Below, piece after piece: positions 42,235 to 50,689 of a stretch of 64,000 bases of DNA. Within the stretch, counting starts at the first letter, position 1. Each line of letters opens with the position of its first letter. Where the stretch lies: NCBI GenBank assembly GCA_965230195.1, contig OZ245997.1, positions 1,922,001-1,986,000 on the forward strand. The letters run 5' to 3'. This DNA comes from Putridiphycobacter sp965230195. GTDB taxonomy: Bacteria > Bacteroidota > Bacteroidia > Flavobacteriales_D > Crocinitomicaceae. The notes beneath the pieces were generated by a model. It saw only the letters and a program-made list of their open reading frames with translations, had not been told where the DNA came from and did no database searches. A program made the position numbers and the translations under genes.

Positions 42235-44268
42235 CTATAATCTCACCCCAAACTGACCACCTATCCAAAAATTGGCCTGACTGTTAAAGTAGTCTTCTTT
42301 GTAGATACTGTTATAGGATATGTCATTATAATTCTGATCGTAGTTAATGATATTGACATTAAGGGTAGGGCCGGCAAAAATAGTAATCCACTTTGCTGGT
42401 TGATAATTAAAATTTAAGGAAGCTTTATGAAGTTGTGAGAGGGATTCTTCATCAAAACGATACGTTAAATTACCTATAATATCCAAATTAACGGCTGTCT
42501 TTTCAGAAGTGTTAAAACAGGTTCCAAACCCAAGTCCTGCCATATAAATAGGATCGTCACTGAAACGGACTCCAACATTATAAATATTGTAGAAATGCTT
42601 TACACCGGATTTTAAAGCCAGATTCAAATGCATGGTTTCGTTGGTTGAAACTTCAGTTTTATGATAGCCATCCGCTACAAAATTAATTAGTCCAAACGAA
42701 ACCCCTTTGCCTGATTTACTGATATTGATTAAACCGACCTGAAGTCCGTTGTTTACATTTGCATAATTGATCCCTCCGGAGGTTTGGATACCAAAATTTT
42801 TATTGGCGTAATTCATAAATCCTGAAATCTGAAAAAAGTTAGTCCCATCTTTGGCAAAATTTAATAAACCTGAAATTTGACCTCCAGTCAAACTGTGCCT
42901 GGCTACATTTTGAATACCTGCCAGTTGAACCCCATAGGAGTCCTGAACGGCAATATTACTGATACCTCCGAGTTGAAGTCCTCTGAAACCACCCTTAATG
43001 GCATTTGCTATCCCTCCAATTTGAAGTCCGGTAAGGTCTTTTTCAATTGAGTTGACGATTCCCCCAATTTGAAGCCCTTTAAAACCACCATTTACATCAT
43101 TACCAATACCTCCTATTTCAACACCGTATAAATAGCCATCAACTGTATTCAGAATACCTCCAATTTGTAAGCCATTAAAGTGGCTTCGGCAAACGTTGGC
43201 AATGCCACCGGTTTGTAATCCCCAAAAGTCCTCTTTTACCAAATTAACAATACCACCGACTTGATAACCAATAAATGTTGCACCAACAACATTAGAAATG
43301 CCACCGATTTGAATACCCAGTACATCTTTTTGTACAATATTTGCAATTCCACCGATTTCCAATCCCTCAACCCCTTTCGAGTAACCCGAGAGGACATTTA
43401 GAGAAAAATGGTTGGTGATCAGTCCGTTTGTAGACAGATTTGAGCCAATTCCCAATGATGGAACCAATGAAATCTGAGCAATTCTGGTTTCGTTAACCTC
43501 TTCTAAGTTTTCGGAATGTGAAAATACTTCTTCCGAAATCAAAACACCGGAAAGGGCTTTGTCTTCAATCGATTGAGGGATTTCATAAACGGGTTCAGGG
43601 TCGATATCCTTTACCTGATTATCATTTGGAATGTGTTGCGCTGTAATTGGAGTAATTTTTTCTATTTCATTTTCATTGGGTATCAGGTTAACATCATTTA
43701 TTATGTTGGTGGGATCATCTATTTTTAAAACAATAACGATTTTTCGGTACCCTTTTTTACTAAAATACAAACTCCGGACCCTTTCGGATACCGGAATAGA
43801 TAAAGTGTAATTGCCGTCCTGGTCTGAGAGTACTGCGTACCTGGAATCAACATCATAAATACTGGCAGAATTGATTGGCCTACCCGTTAACTTATCCCTG
43901 ATCTTGCCCTTAAACAAAAAATGGGTGTTGATTTTCTTTCTGGCTTTTATGGCCTCCTTGCTTTCATTTTCCAGCAAAACAATATGGCTGCCAATTTCTT
44001 TAAACCGGATGGAACCATCAAAAATTAGATTCAAACCATAGCGAATACTTTTTTGCCTTATACTGAGACTAACCTTTTTATTTTCGTTAACCAATTGAGG
44101 GTTATAGGAAAATTTAACCCTGCCAATTTCCTCAATCGACCGTAAAATAGTTTTGATTGGGGTATCTTTAATGTCAATCGAAATGACATGGTCAAGCAAG
44201 CCTGTTCTTGAAATTCCTGAAAAGGAGAGTAAACCAAAAAAGATTAATATAAACCACTTAGTTCTCAT
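42235..44268 (-). CDS. STN-domain / carboxypeptidase-regulatory / surface-repeat barrel fusion
   Basis: 677 residues. Signal peptide, then an STN domain (residues about 25-80: VISIDIKDTPIKTILRSIEEIGRVKFSYNP ... LNLIFDGSIRFKEIGSHIVLLE). Next is a carboxypeptidase-regulatory-like domain (about 115-195) and an acidic linker. At least 11 copies of a 16-residue repeat follow (GLEIGGIANIVQKDVL, GIQIGGISNVVGATFI, GLQIGGILNTVDGYLY and so on), then a C-terminal barrel-like region (FAGPTLNVNII, final strand GQFGVRL) homologous to that of 37639-38814. The STN domain is the part that FecA-like receptors use to signal to FecR. No TonB plug is present. It overlaps the FecR gene by 11 bases. Confidence 0.8.
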   Translation of the reverse strand: MRTKWFILIFFGLLSFSGISRTGLLDHVISIDIKDTPIKTILRSIEEIGRVKFSYNPQLVNENKKVSLSIRQKSIRYGLNLIFDGSIRFKEIGSHIVLLENESKEAIKARKKINTHFLFKGKIRDKLTGRPINSASIYDVDSRYAVLSDQDGNYTLSIPVSERVRSLYFSKKGYRKIVIVLKIDDPTNIINDVNLIPNENEIEKITPITAQHIPNDNQVKDIDPEPVYEIPQSIEDKALSGVLISEEVFSHSENLEEVNETRIAQISLVPSLGIGSNLSTNGLITNHFSLNVLSGYSKGVEGLEIGGIANIVQKDVLGIQIGGISNVVGATFIGYQVGGIVNLVKEDFWGLQTGGIANVCRSHFNGLQIGGILNTVDGYLYGVEIGGIGNDVNGGFKGLQIGGIVNSIEKDLTGLQIGGIANAIKGGFRGLQLGGISNIAVQDSYGVQLAGIQNVARHSLTGGQISGLLNFAKDGTNFFQISGFMNYANKNFGIQTSGGINYANVNNGLQVGLINISKSGKGVSFGLINFVADGYHKTEVSTNETMHLNLALKSGVKHFYNIYNVGVRFSDDPIYMAGLGFGTCFNTSEKTAVNLDIIGNLTYRFDEESLSQLHKASLNFNYQPAKWITIFAGPTLNVNIINYDQNYNDISYNSIYKEDYFNSQANFWIGGQFGVRL

Positions 44269-45301
44269 TACACTCTAAAGAATATTCAGTTTGTTTTCCG
44301 CCACCTACCTGTTGGATATTGAAGTTATATATTTCGGATAGTACCTCGAACGTTACCTCAAGGTCACTGCCTTTTTCAATGGTATGAACTACTGGTATTT
44401 CTCTGGCTTCATCACATTTAATATCAATCTTAACATCATAAATTTCACTTAAAATTCTTACAACATCTTCAATTTTATCATTGTCAAACCTAAGTTCTTC
44501 ATTAATCCAATAGCTGGTAGTGACTTCGTTAATTTCATCAACTTCTTTATAAACTTCGCCGGTCTCAATATCCATAATACCTTTTTCACCGGCAACCAAA
44601 ATAATATTGTTCTGCTCTGTTCCAAATTCAACTTTACCGGTTTTTACATAAACAGTAGTGGTTGCATTATCATCCGAAGTATTAATATTGAACGAAGTAC
44701 CCAATACTTTTACATAAGACTCCTGAGGGAGATCCACAATAAAAGGATGCTCTTCATCTCTTTTTATTTCGAAGAAAGCTTCTCCTTCAAGTTTTACCCG
44801 CCGTTCATCTTTGTTGAATGATTCAGGGTAGGTGAGTTGTGATGATTTGTTAACAGTTACCTCAGAACCATCAGAGAGTTTTTTATTGAGTATATCAGTT
44901 GTAGCCACCAGGTTAATTTGTTCTACTTCACCAGAATTCCAGGTGGTATAAATTGTAAAGATAATGGCCAGCATTGCTGCAACGCCAATCAGGTATTTCA
45001 ACCCGGAAGATTTTTTTTGAATTGGAATAACCTTGGTTTCTTTGGTCTCTTTTTCTTCTCCCTTTTGGATTCCGGCCAAAACATTTTGCCAGGCCAAATC
45101 AGCATTAACGGAAACCGGTTCCGGATTTATATTTCCGGATATTTCCCATGTTTTTTTAAGTTGATCAAAATGGTCCTGATTTTCGGAAGATAACGTCAAC
45201 CAACGTTCTACTGCTTCCAGTTGGGTAGCAGAGAGCTCAGCATTAATGTAGGACATTAATACCGTATCGTTGATCTCTATGTTATTTTCGTTTGTCATCA
45301 A
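44258..45301 (-). CDS. FecR-type anti-sigma factor
   Basis: 347 residues. Cytoplasmic N-terminus with ELSATQLEAVERWLTLSSENQDHFDQLKKTWE, then a membrane helix (YLIGVAAMLAIIFTIYTTW, about residues 100-118). The periplasmic FecR domain has LSDGSEVTVNKSSQLTYPESFNKDERRVKLEGEAFFEIKRDEEHPFIV and VKVLGTSFNINTSDDNATTTVYVKTGKVEFG. A C-terminal STN-interacting region (LRFDNDKIEDVVRILSEIYDV) follows. It should hold the ECF sigma factor in check and receive a signal from an STN protein. It starts 7 bases after the sigma gene. Confidence 0.93.
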   Translation of the reverse strand: MMTNENNIEINDTVLMSYINAELSATQLEAVERWLTLSSENQDHFDQLKKTWEISGNINPEPVSVNADLAWQNVLAGIQKGEEKETKETKVIPIQKKSSGLKYLIGVAAMLAIIFTIYTTWNSGEVEQINLVATTDILNKKLSDGSEVTVNKSSQLTYPESFNKDERRVKLEGEAFFEIKRDEEHPFIVDLPQESYVKVLGTSFNINTSDDNATTTVYVKTGKVEFGTEQNNIILVAGEKGIMDIETGEVYKEVDEINEVTTSYWINEELRFDNDKIEDVVRILSEIYDVKIDIKCDEAREIPVVHTIEKGSDLEVTFEVLSEIYNFNIQQVGGGKQTEYSLECNEN

Positions 45302-45308
45302 TCTTTAA

Positions 45309-45863
45309 TCAATACTTTATAGTTAAAAATATCATGGTTAATATAATCAGGTAATCGGCCAGTTCTAATTTTAAAAATTTGATCGCGCTACCCATTTGGT
45401 TTTCTACTGTTTTTACACTTATTTTTAGTTTCTCCGCAATTTCTTTATACTTCAACCCCTCATACCTGCTCATAATAAAAATTTTCCTTCTGCTTTCAGG
45501 CAATGCCTCAATCGTACGTCTTATTTTATCATCTAATTCACTGGCCTGATACTCATCATCAACCGAATACTTCGATTCTTCCATCTCTCTTTTATTATGT
45601 AATTTATACTCTTCCCTGACCTGAATATGTTTTAATTGGTTAAAGCAGGCATTTCTGATCGAGGTAAAGAGGTAAGATCTTTGTGATGTCTGTATCTTTA
45701 ACTCTGACCTGTTTTCCCAAAATTTTACAAAGAAGGCCTGCACAATCTCTTCCGCTGCATCCAGGTCCTGCAAATATTTATTAGCCAGGCTGCACAGCTC
45801 AGAATAATGAGTTTTAAAGAGTGACTCGTACTCCGAAATACTTATAATTGATTGTTGACTCAA
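45309..45863 (-). CDS. ECF RNA polymerase sigma factor
   Basis: 184 residues. Region 2 spans about residues 11-80 with AEEIVQAFFVKFWENRSELKI and SYLFTSIRNACFNQLKH. Region 4 has LPESRRKIFIMSRYEGLKYKEIAEKLKISVKTVENQMGSAI. Bacteroidota FecI-type ECF sigma. It is the first gene of sigma-fecR-repeat-barrel and is preceded by a separate TATCTTTG -7 box, so it may be made constitutively at a low level and released on signal. Confidence 0.94.
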   Translation of the reverse strand: MSQQSIISISEYESLFKTHYSELCSLANKYLQDLDAAEEIVQAFFVKFWENRSELKIQTSQRSYLFTSIRNACFNQLKHIQVREEYKLHNKREMEESKYSVDDEYQASELDDKIRRTIEALPESRRKIFIMSRYEGLKYKEIAEKLKISVKTVENQMGSAIKFLKLELADYLIILTMIFLTIKY

Positions 45864-45871
45864 ACCAAATA

Positions 45872-45879
45872 CAAAGATA
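45872..45879 (-). promoter_or_regulatory. Candidate -7 box of the sigma/fecR operon
   Basis: TATCTTTG on the minus strand, 8 bases before the sigma gene start, matches TAnnTTTG. No -33 box is seen at the right distance, and the short leader makes the call tentative. The 27-bp ECF-like element is absent here. Confidence 0.3.
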
Positions 45880-45932
45880 AAAATTATACGCCTGATTAAC
45901 GGGATACAAGGTAAATAATTATCATTATACCA

Positions 45933-46661
45933 TTACAAGTGCTTCAACGAACCTGACCCAACAACATTTGAGTTAATACTTGGGTTTCCTTTGTATACTA
46001 CATCTCCGCTTCCGGATATTTTCACGTCTAAGTTATCTATTGCATATACTTTACAATTACCCGATCCTGAAACTGAAACATCTGCATTAAGCGCAGGTAT
46101 GTTTAACACATTAATGTCTCCTGATCCGCTAACTTTTATACTTTCATTATTAATAGTATCTGTTCCAAAAATGGTAACGTTACCCGATCCTGAAACAGAT
46201 GCTTCAAGTTCCTGAGTAGCCAAATCACTTAATCGTAAGTCTCCGCTTCCGCTAACTTTTACTTTTAAAGCATTAGTGGTAATTAAATTATCAGCTTCAA
46301 TATCACCACTCCCTGAAACAGAGAATCTTGAAATATCAGGACATGAAACATAAATATGAATAGGGTTGTTTCCTCTGAAACAAGTATTATTTTTTCTTTT
46401 AATTTTTAAGGTTGGACCACTGACTTCAGTTTCTATTACGTCCATTAAATTATCACTGGCCTCAACTTTAACCGAATATTCTTCATCCTGAGTAAAATGA
46501 ACCTCAGCAGAAGTACTTAAGGAAATTTCAGAAAAGTCGGTTAAAATTCTTTCCTCTGTTATAATGTTACCATTACCTTTTAAACAAAAAACACCTTTTT
46601 TACATGACATTAATGAGCTTGCTGCAACTGCCATAATCAGGCCTAATTTTATTGTTTTCAT
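45933..46661 (-). CDS. DUF2807 (head GIN domain) lipoprotein
   Basis: 242 residues. The signal peptide has lipobox LMSC (Cys20), then a beta-solenoid body of about seven GSGD/GSGN turns (VSGSGDIEADNL, VSGSGDLRLSDL, VSGSGNVTIFG, VSGSGDINVLN and so on). The DUF2807 (GIN) fold is common in Bacteroidota; function is not known. It lies directly upstream of the ECF sigma gene with a 69-base gap, on the same strand. Its promoter region carries a near-identical copy of the TonB receptor element, so it is probably in the same regulon. Confidence 0.85.
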   Translation of the reverse strand: MKTIKLGLIMAVAASSLMSCKKGVFCLKGNGNIITEERILTDFSEISLSTSAEVHFTQDEEYSVKVEASDNLMDVIETEVSGPTLKIKRKNNTCFRGNNPIHIYVSCPDISRFSVSGSGDIEADNLITTNALKVKVSGSGDLRLSDLATQELEASVSGSGNVTIFGTDTINNESIKVSGSGDINVLNIPALNADVSVSGSGNCKVYAIDNLDVKISGSGDVVYKGNPSINSNVVGSGSLKHL

Positions 46662-46689
46662 AATTATTTTTTTCTTCGTTTACTATTAT

Positions 46690-46716
46690 GACAACTCAAA
46701 ACAATTTACCCCCTAT
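46690..46716 (-). promoter_or_regulatory. Candidate ECF-sigma promoter of the DUF2807 gene (site 2)
   Basis: Matches site 1 (41266-41292) at 26 of 27 positions. On the minus strand: ATAGGGGGTAAATTG, then TTTTGAGTTGTC, ending 29 bases before the start codon. A placement so similar to site 1 (31 bases) supports a promoter. Confidence 0.55.
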
Positions 46717-46735
46717 CCGAAAACAAAAAAAAATG

Positions 46736-46767
46736 AAAAAAAAAGAGTCATTGAATTTCAATGACTC
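46736..46767 (-). terminator. Terminator after the DUF4190-like gene
   Basis: GAGTCATTGA (46745-46754) and TCAATGACTC (46758-46767) with loop ATT. A long T-rich run follows on the minus strand (TTTTT, then CATTTTTTTTTG). It separates the gene at 46792 from the DUF2807 gene's promoter. Confidence 0.85.
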
Positions 46768-46791
46768 TTTTTCAGTGTTATAAATATTGCC

Positions 46792-47193
46792 TTAGTGTTG
46801 CTCTGCAGCTTCTTCTAGTGCATTTTCTAATGCTTCCTGAAGTGCTTCACTATTTTCTAAGGTATCTAATCCATTCTCAAGGGCAGCGTCAAGTGCGCCT
46901 AAGCCTAAGAACCAAAAAATTAGCCATACCAAGGCTACAATACCGATTACAAGACCAGCTACAGCTAATCCTGCTTTATGGCCTGCTGCTTTAGAGGCTT
47001 TCATACCCATTACAGATATAACAATTGCTGCAATTGGTACTAGCAATGCTAACATAGCGGCTCCTTTTCCGCCAGACACATACAAAGCTCCCATTAGCCA
47101 ACCGCCAAAAAGAAATGCTACCAGGGACAGGACAAAACCAGCAATATTTTTTCCTTTACCTGGGTTTTCAGTTGTGTTAATTTCTTCACTCAT
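46792..47193 (-). CDS. Small membrane protein, DUF4190-like
   Basis: 133 residues with three hydrophobic segments: IAGFVLSLVAFLFGGWLMGALYV, AAMLALLVPIAAIVISVMGM and AGLAVAGLVIGIVALVWLIFWFLGLG. The KAGLAVAGLVIGIVAL pattern is close to DUF4190 proteins. It ends with an acidic amphipathic tail rich in Glu/Ala/Leu (LDTLENSEALQEALENALEEAAEQ). Role unknown. It has its own terminator and is divergent from yqgE. Confidence 0.55.
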   Translation of the reverse strand: MSEEINTTENPGKGKNIAGFVLSLVAFLFGGWLMGALYVSGGKGAAMLALLVPIAAIVISVMGMKASKAAGHKAGLAVAGLVIGIVALVWLIFWFLGLGALDAALENGLDTLENSEALQEALENALEEAAEQH

Positions 47194-47304
47194 AGTTTAA
47201 ATTTTATGGTTCTTAATTAAATTTTTCCCAGCAAAATAGAAATATTTTTGGAACTTTATGCTTTTTAGTACAATTTTTATATTAACAATTCGGGATAAAC
47301 TCAC

Positions 47305-47312
47305 TAAATTTG
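47305..47312 (+). promoter_or_regulatory. Candidate -7 box of the yqgE gene
   Basis: TAAATTTG fits TAnnTTTG, 19 bases before the ATG. The -33 box is weak. Confidence 0.35.
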
Positions 47313-47331
47313 AACTGACGCATTTGACGAA

Positions 47332-47907
47332 ATGATAGATCTTAAAGTATACAATAATTTACCACCAAAAAAAGGAAGGGTGCTTATTACAGAACCTTTT
47401 TTAGAGGATGATTATTTTGAACGGTCTATTATTTTATTGTGTGAACACAACAACGAAGGTTCTTTCGGTTTTGTACTAAATAATTATTCCGAATTAAAAT
47501 TACAGGACATAGTAGACTTCCCTGAATTTAACACTAAGATATCAACTGGCGGACCGGTTAGCGAAAAACACCTTTACTTTATTCATACACTTGGAGAAGC
47601 TATAGAAGGCAGTATTCATATTGCTGAAAGTATTTATATGGGAGGTGATTTTGATCAGGTTAAGGATAAAATACAGTCGGGAGAATTAACCAATGACCAG
47701 ATTCGTTTTTTTATTGGCTATTCGGGGTGGATGAAAAACCAACTGGAAGGTGAACTCAAACAAAATTCATGGCTGGTCTCTGATATTTTAGACGTTAATA
47801 AGTTGATGGATATTAATTACGATACCATTTGGGAAGATTATATGAGAAATCAGGGCGGAAAATATAAAGCATTTGCTCAGTTCCCTGTCAACCATAAATT
47901 AAATTAA
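47332..47907 (+). CDS. yqgE: YqgE/AlgH family protein
   Basis: 191 residues, no signal peptide. LPPKKGRVLITEPFLEDDYFERSIILLCEHNNEGSFGFVLNN is the conserved N-terminus. STGGPVSEKHLYFIHT and IRFFIGYSGWMKNQLEGELKQNSWLV are diagnostic of the YqgE/AlgH family. Length is normal. Its cellular function is not firmly known. It is convergent with the TPR gene. Confidence 0.92.
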   Translation: MIDLKVYNNLPPKKGRVLITEPFLEDDYFERSIILLCEHNNEGSFGFVLNNYSELKLQDIVDFPEFNTKISTGGPVSEKHLYFIHTLGEAIEGSIHIAESIYMGGDFDQVKDKIQSGELTNDQIRFFIGYSGWMKNQLEGELKQNSWLVSDILDVNKLMDINYDTIWEDYMRNQGGKYKAFAQFPVNHKLN

Positions 47908-47910
47908 CGC

Positions 47911-49122
47911 TTACTCTTTATAGGCCTCAATTAAATAGGTGTTGATGTAAGTTTCGGTTCGTTCCCGGTTAGACGGATTCGACATGAAATGTTTAAGTTG
48001 CGGATAAATATCCACGTGGAAGAGGCCTGTAAGAATATAACAATCAAAGTATCCTTCCTTAATCATTTTTTGAGCAAACCTAAAATATTCCGGTAAATCA
48101 TCTTCGTGTTCTTCAATAAACCTTCTCCATGAATATACTTCCAGATAGATGTCTTCAGTTTTTCCATTAGATTCTATAATGCCATCATCATTACAGTATT
48201 TACTGATTTCACTTTTGGCATTCCTATAGGTTGAAAAAGGGTCGAGAAGCTCTGGTTGCTCATCATTTGAAATGCTATTAGCGTAAAAGTTCTTTTTTAT
48301 TTTGTGCTCTTCCATGTACTTATTCTCCTGTTTAAGGATTTTTTGAAATCTGGCTTTAATCGTATTGCTGGGATAGATAAACATGGCCTTAATGCATTCA
48401 TTTTTAGCACGTACATACAACTCTTTTTTTATCAGAACATCAATTAGTAGTTGGCGGGGTTCTAAAAGACCTGGCTGAATTTCAACTGCTTTGGTGAAGT
48501 AAGTTAATGCACTGTCATAATTCTCTTCCGACAGGAAAGCATCTCCCAAAAATAGGGTAGCAGTATAATAATCCGGTTCCTCGTCAATGGCTTTTCTGTA
48601 ATTGAGTTGCGCCAATTCAAAATCTCCTTTTTCAAAAAAAGACTCTGCCTCTTCAAAATAAGCCTTGGCTTTTCCTTCAATTAAAGTATCGGGGTCAAAG
48701 TCTATGAGTAATCTTCTTAAATGTAAGTCCGCACTGTAGGATGTGGACATAATAGTAGCTCTTCTGCAAATATTAATGAACTCATTTTTATTACCCTCGA
48801 TCAGTGAATTTTTATAGGCATCAGCTGTGGAGTCTGGATTATCGATATCATTACCCTCAAAAGTAATTTCCATTTCGCCATAAAAATCGTCCAGATATTT
48901 ATAGTTTTTGTATTTCATCCGGACTAAAGTTTCCCAGGCTCTGTAATTAGGAAAACCTCCCTGAGCATTCATGTATTTTTCAAGCTTGGTAATGCCCTTA
49001 TGGTAACTTTTAGTATTAAATATTTTAATGCATTTGTCAATTTGTCTGTCCGTCTGTGCTTCTACACTGTTAGAGGACAATAAAAGTAATATGGTAAGCA
49101 GGAGTGCGTTTATTCTGTCCAT
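47911..49122 (-). CDS. Exported TPR protein
   Basis: 403 residues with a signal peptide (SSNSVEAQ). At least three tetratricopeptide repeats occupy about residues 165-270 (GKAKAYFEEAESFFEKGDFELAQLNYRKAIDEEPDYYTATLFLGDAFLSEENYDSALTYFTKAVEIQP). The C-terminus is unrelated and mostly helical. A periplasmic scaffold or binding role is probable. It overlaps the aminotransferase gene by 13 bases. Confidence 0.75.
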   Translation of the reverse strand: MDRINALLLTILLLLSSNSVEAQTDRQIDKCIKIFNTKSYHKGITKLEKYMNAQGGFPNYRAWETLVRMKYKNYKYLDDFYGEMEITFEGNDIDNPDSTADAYKNSLIEGNKNEFINICRRATIMSTSYSADLHLRRLLIDFDPDTLIEGKAKAYFEEAESFFEKGDFELAQLNYRKAIDEEPDYYTATLFLGDAFLSEENYDSALTYFTKAVEIQPGLLEPRQLLIDVLIKKELYVRAKNECIKAMFIYPSNTIKARFQKILKQENKYMEEHKIKKNFYANSISNDEQPELLDPFSTYRNAKSEISKYCNDDGIIESNGKTEDIYLEVYSWRRFIEEHEDDLPEYFRFAQKMIKEGYFDCYILTGLFHVDIYPQLKHFMSNPSNRERTETYINTYLIEAYKE

Positions 49123-49958
49123 TTTCTGTTCAATAGTTGGTTAATTTTCTTTGCTGTTTCGTTTCTGTATTCTTTGGTTCTGTAATTGCTGATCCAGATA
49201 ATACCACTGATGGCATTGGTTAAAAATAATTCATCTGCCGTTAACAGGTTCTGTGGTGTTATAACGCATTCATAGACCTTAATATTATTAGCCAATGCAA
49301 GATTTATAACCTGCATTCTCATGGTTCCCCCCAAACAACCTGAATCGAGTCCGGGTGTATAGAGCACACCATTACTAATAATAAATAAATTAGCACTGCT
49401 TGATTCTATAATACCCAGTTTGTCATTTTGAATAAGAACATCATCTAATTGTTTATCCTTGGCAAATAACTTAGCCATCACGTATATCAAGCCATTTTTT
49501 ATCTTATAATTTGACAAGAAAGTAATATTCTTTTTGATGTCATTATATAAATCAATCCTTTGTCCGGCATCATTAAGTGTAAAATTATTATTCGGAAGCG
49601 GGTAAGCCTCTATGAAGTAATCAACATCATTGGTGCGTGGTAAATAAGTCCCTCCGGGTTTTCGGTCAATTGATAATCTGACTTTGCCTCCGCCAGTGAT
49701 ATTATTTTGCCGTACCAGTTTCGTGATTTCTTCATGAATAAAATCAAGCGTAAAATTACTGGGCGGATTCATTTTTAAAACCTTAAAGGTTTCCTTCATT
49801 CTTTTAAAATGATTCTCGAAATTGATAATACGACCATTAATAACCCTGATGCTTTCGAAAAAACCGTCCCCGTATAAATGACCTCTGTTTCCAGCCTTTA
49901 TAGAGAAAGATTCCGAAGGAATCAAAACACCGTTATTATTGACGTAATTTTTTATCAT
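49110..49958 (-). CDS. Class IV aminotransferase (aminodeoxychorismate lyase-like)
   Basis: 282 residues, PLP-dependent fold IV. Conserved GHLYGDGFFESIRVINGRI at the N-terminus, the lysine region LSNYKIKNGLIYVMA, and IESSSANLFIISNGVLYTPGLDSGCLGGTMR, the PLP-phosphate-binding segment. This set fits PabC or branched-chain/D-amino-acid aminotransferase; the short form favours PabC-like (4-amino-4-deoxychorismate lyase in folate synthesis). It overlaps the rhomboid gene by 4 bases (ATGA) and the TPR gene by 13. Confidence 0.82.
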   Translation of the reverse strand: MIKNYVNNNGVLIPSESFSIKAGNRGHLYGDGFFESIRVINGRIINFENHFKRMKETFKVLKMNPPSNFTLDFIHEEITKLVRQNNITGGGKVRLSIDRKPGGTYLPRTNDVDYFIEAYPLPNNNFTLNDAGQRIDLYNDIKKNITFLSNYKIKNGLIYVMAKLFAKDKQLDDVLIQNDKLGIIESSSANLFIISNGVLYTPGLDSGCLGGTMRMQVINLALANNIKVYECVITPQNLLTADELFLTNAISGIIWISNYRTKEYRNETAKKINQLLNRKWTE

Positions 49959-50611
49959 CCAAAAATCGCATTGAAGAAATCAATATAATAATTATAGTCT
50001 ACCAAACCAACAAAAACCAATCCGAAAATGGCACCGCTGATATGGGCATCATGACCAATATTGGTACCGCCTCGTTTAGCCAGATAATATTCTGATAAAA
50101 TCAGTAAAGGTCCGAAAATATAGGCAGGAAGCATTAAACTTTCAGGTAAAAATATGATACCCAATCTGGAAGTGGGATTAAGTACAATAAAAGCAAAAAC
50201 AACAGCCGAAACTGCTCCTGAAGCCCCTAAAGCATTGTACATAGGGTTGTCCTGATGTTTGTAGAGTGAGTAAACAGATGAAAATAGGAGTCCGCCTGCG
50301 TATAATAAAAAGAAATAGAAATAGCCTTTTACACCAAAGTCATTTATCAGTTCAGGCTCCACACTGTAAAACTGACTGATGTATCCTTCCTGTACTTGCC
50401 CCTGAACACCAAAGGTGTAGAGAACATACATATTAAAAAACAGGTGTATAAAATCCGCATGAATAAAGCCGTGACTAAACAAACGATACCATTTTTTATC
50501 ATGAATAACAGCATATGGATTAAAGAGCATTTTATCCATTAACTCCCTTCTGTCGAATGCTAAAACCGATACTAAAATTGTTGCGCCTATGATGAGATAT
50601 GTAAGATACAT
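49955..50611 (-). CDS. Rhomboid family intramembrane serine protease
   Basis: 218 residues with six membrane helices. Active-site serine in GASG (Ser131), catalytic His190 in GHDAHISGAIFG. WYRLFSHGFIHADFIHLFFNMYVLYTFG is the rhomboid L1/TM2 region with the HxxxN motif. It cleaves membrane proteins; its targets are unknown. It is first in an operon with the aminotransferase and TPR genes. Confidence 0.9.
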   Translation of the reverse strand: MYLTYLIIGATILVSVLAFDRRELMDKMLFNPYAVIHDKKWYRLFSHGFIHADFIHLFFNMYVLYTFGVQGQVQEGYISQFYSVEPELINDFGVKGYFYFFLLYAGGLLFSSVYSLYKHQDNPMYNALGASGAVSAVVFAFIVLNPTSRLGIIFLPESLMLPAYIFGPLLILSEYYLAKRGGTNIGHDAHISGAIFGLVFVGLVDYNYYIDFFNAIFG

Positions 50612-50689
50612 TTAATAAATTAATGTTGTTTAATAAAATAATTCAAAGTATTATTGTCATAATAATTTATCAGCCTGTTGATCTGAATT

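Noticed and set aside
42800..43420. 48-bp period considered as a CRISPR or direct-repeat array
   Set aside because: It is the coding trace of the 16-residue protein repeat, with no short constant repeat plus unique spacers.
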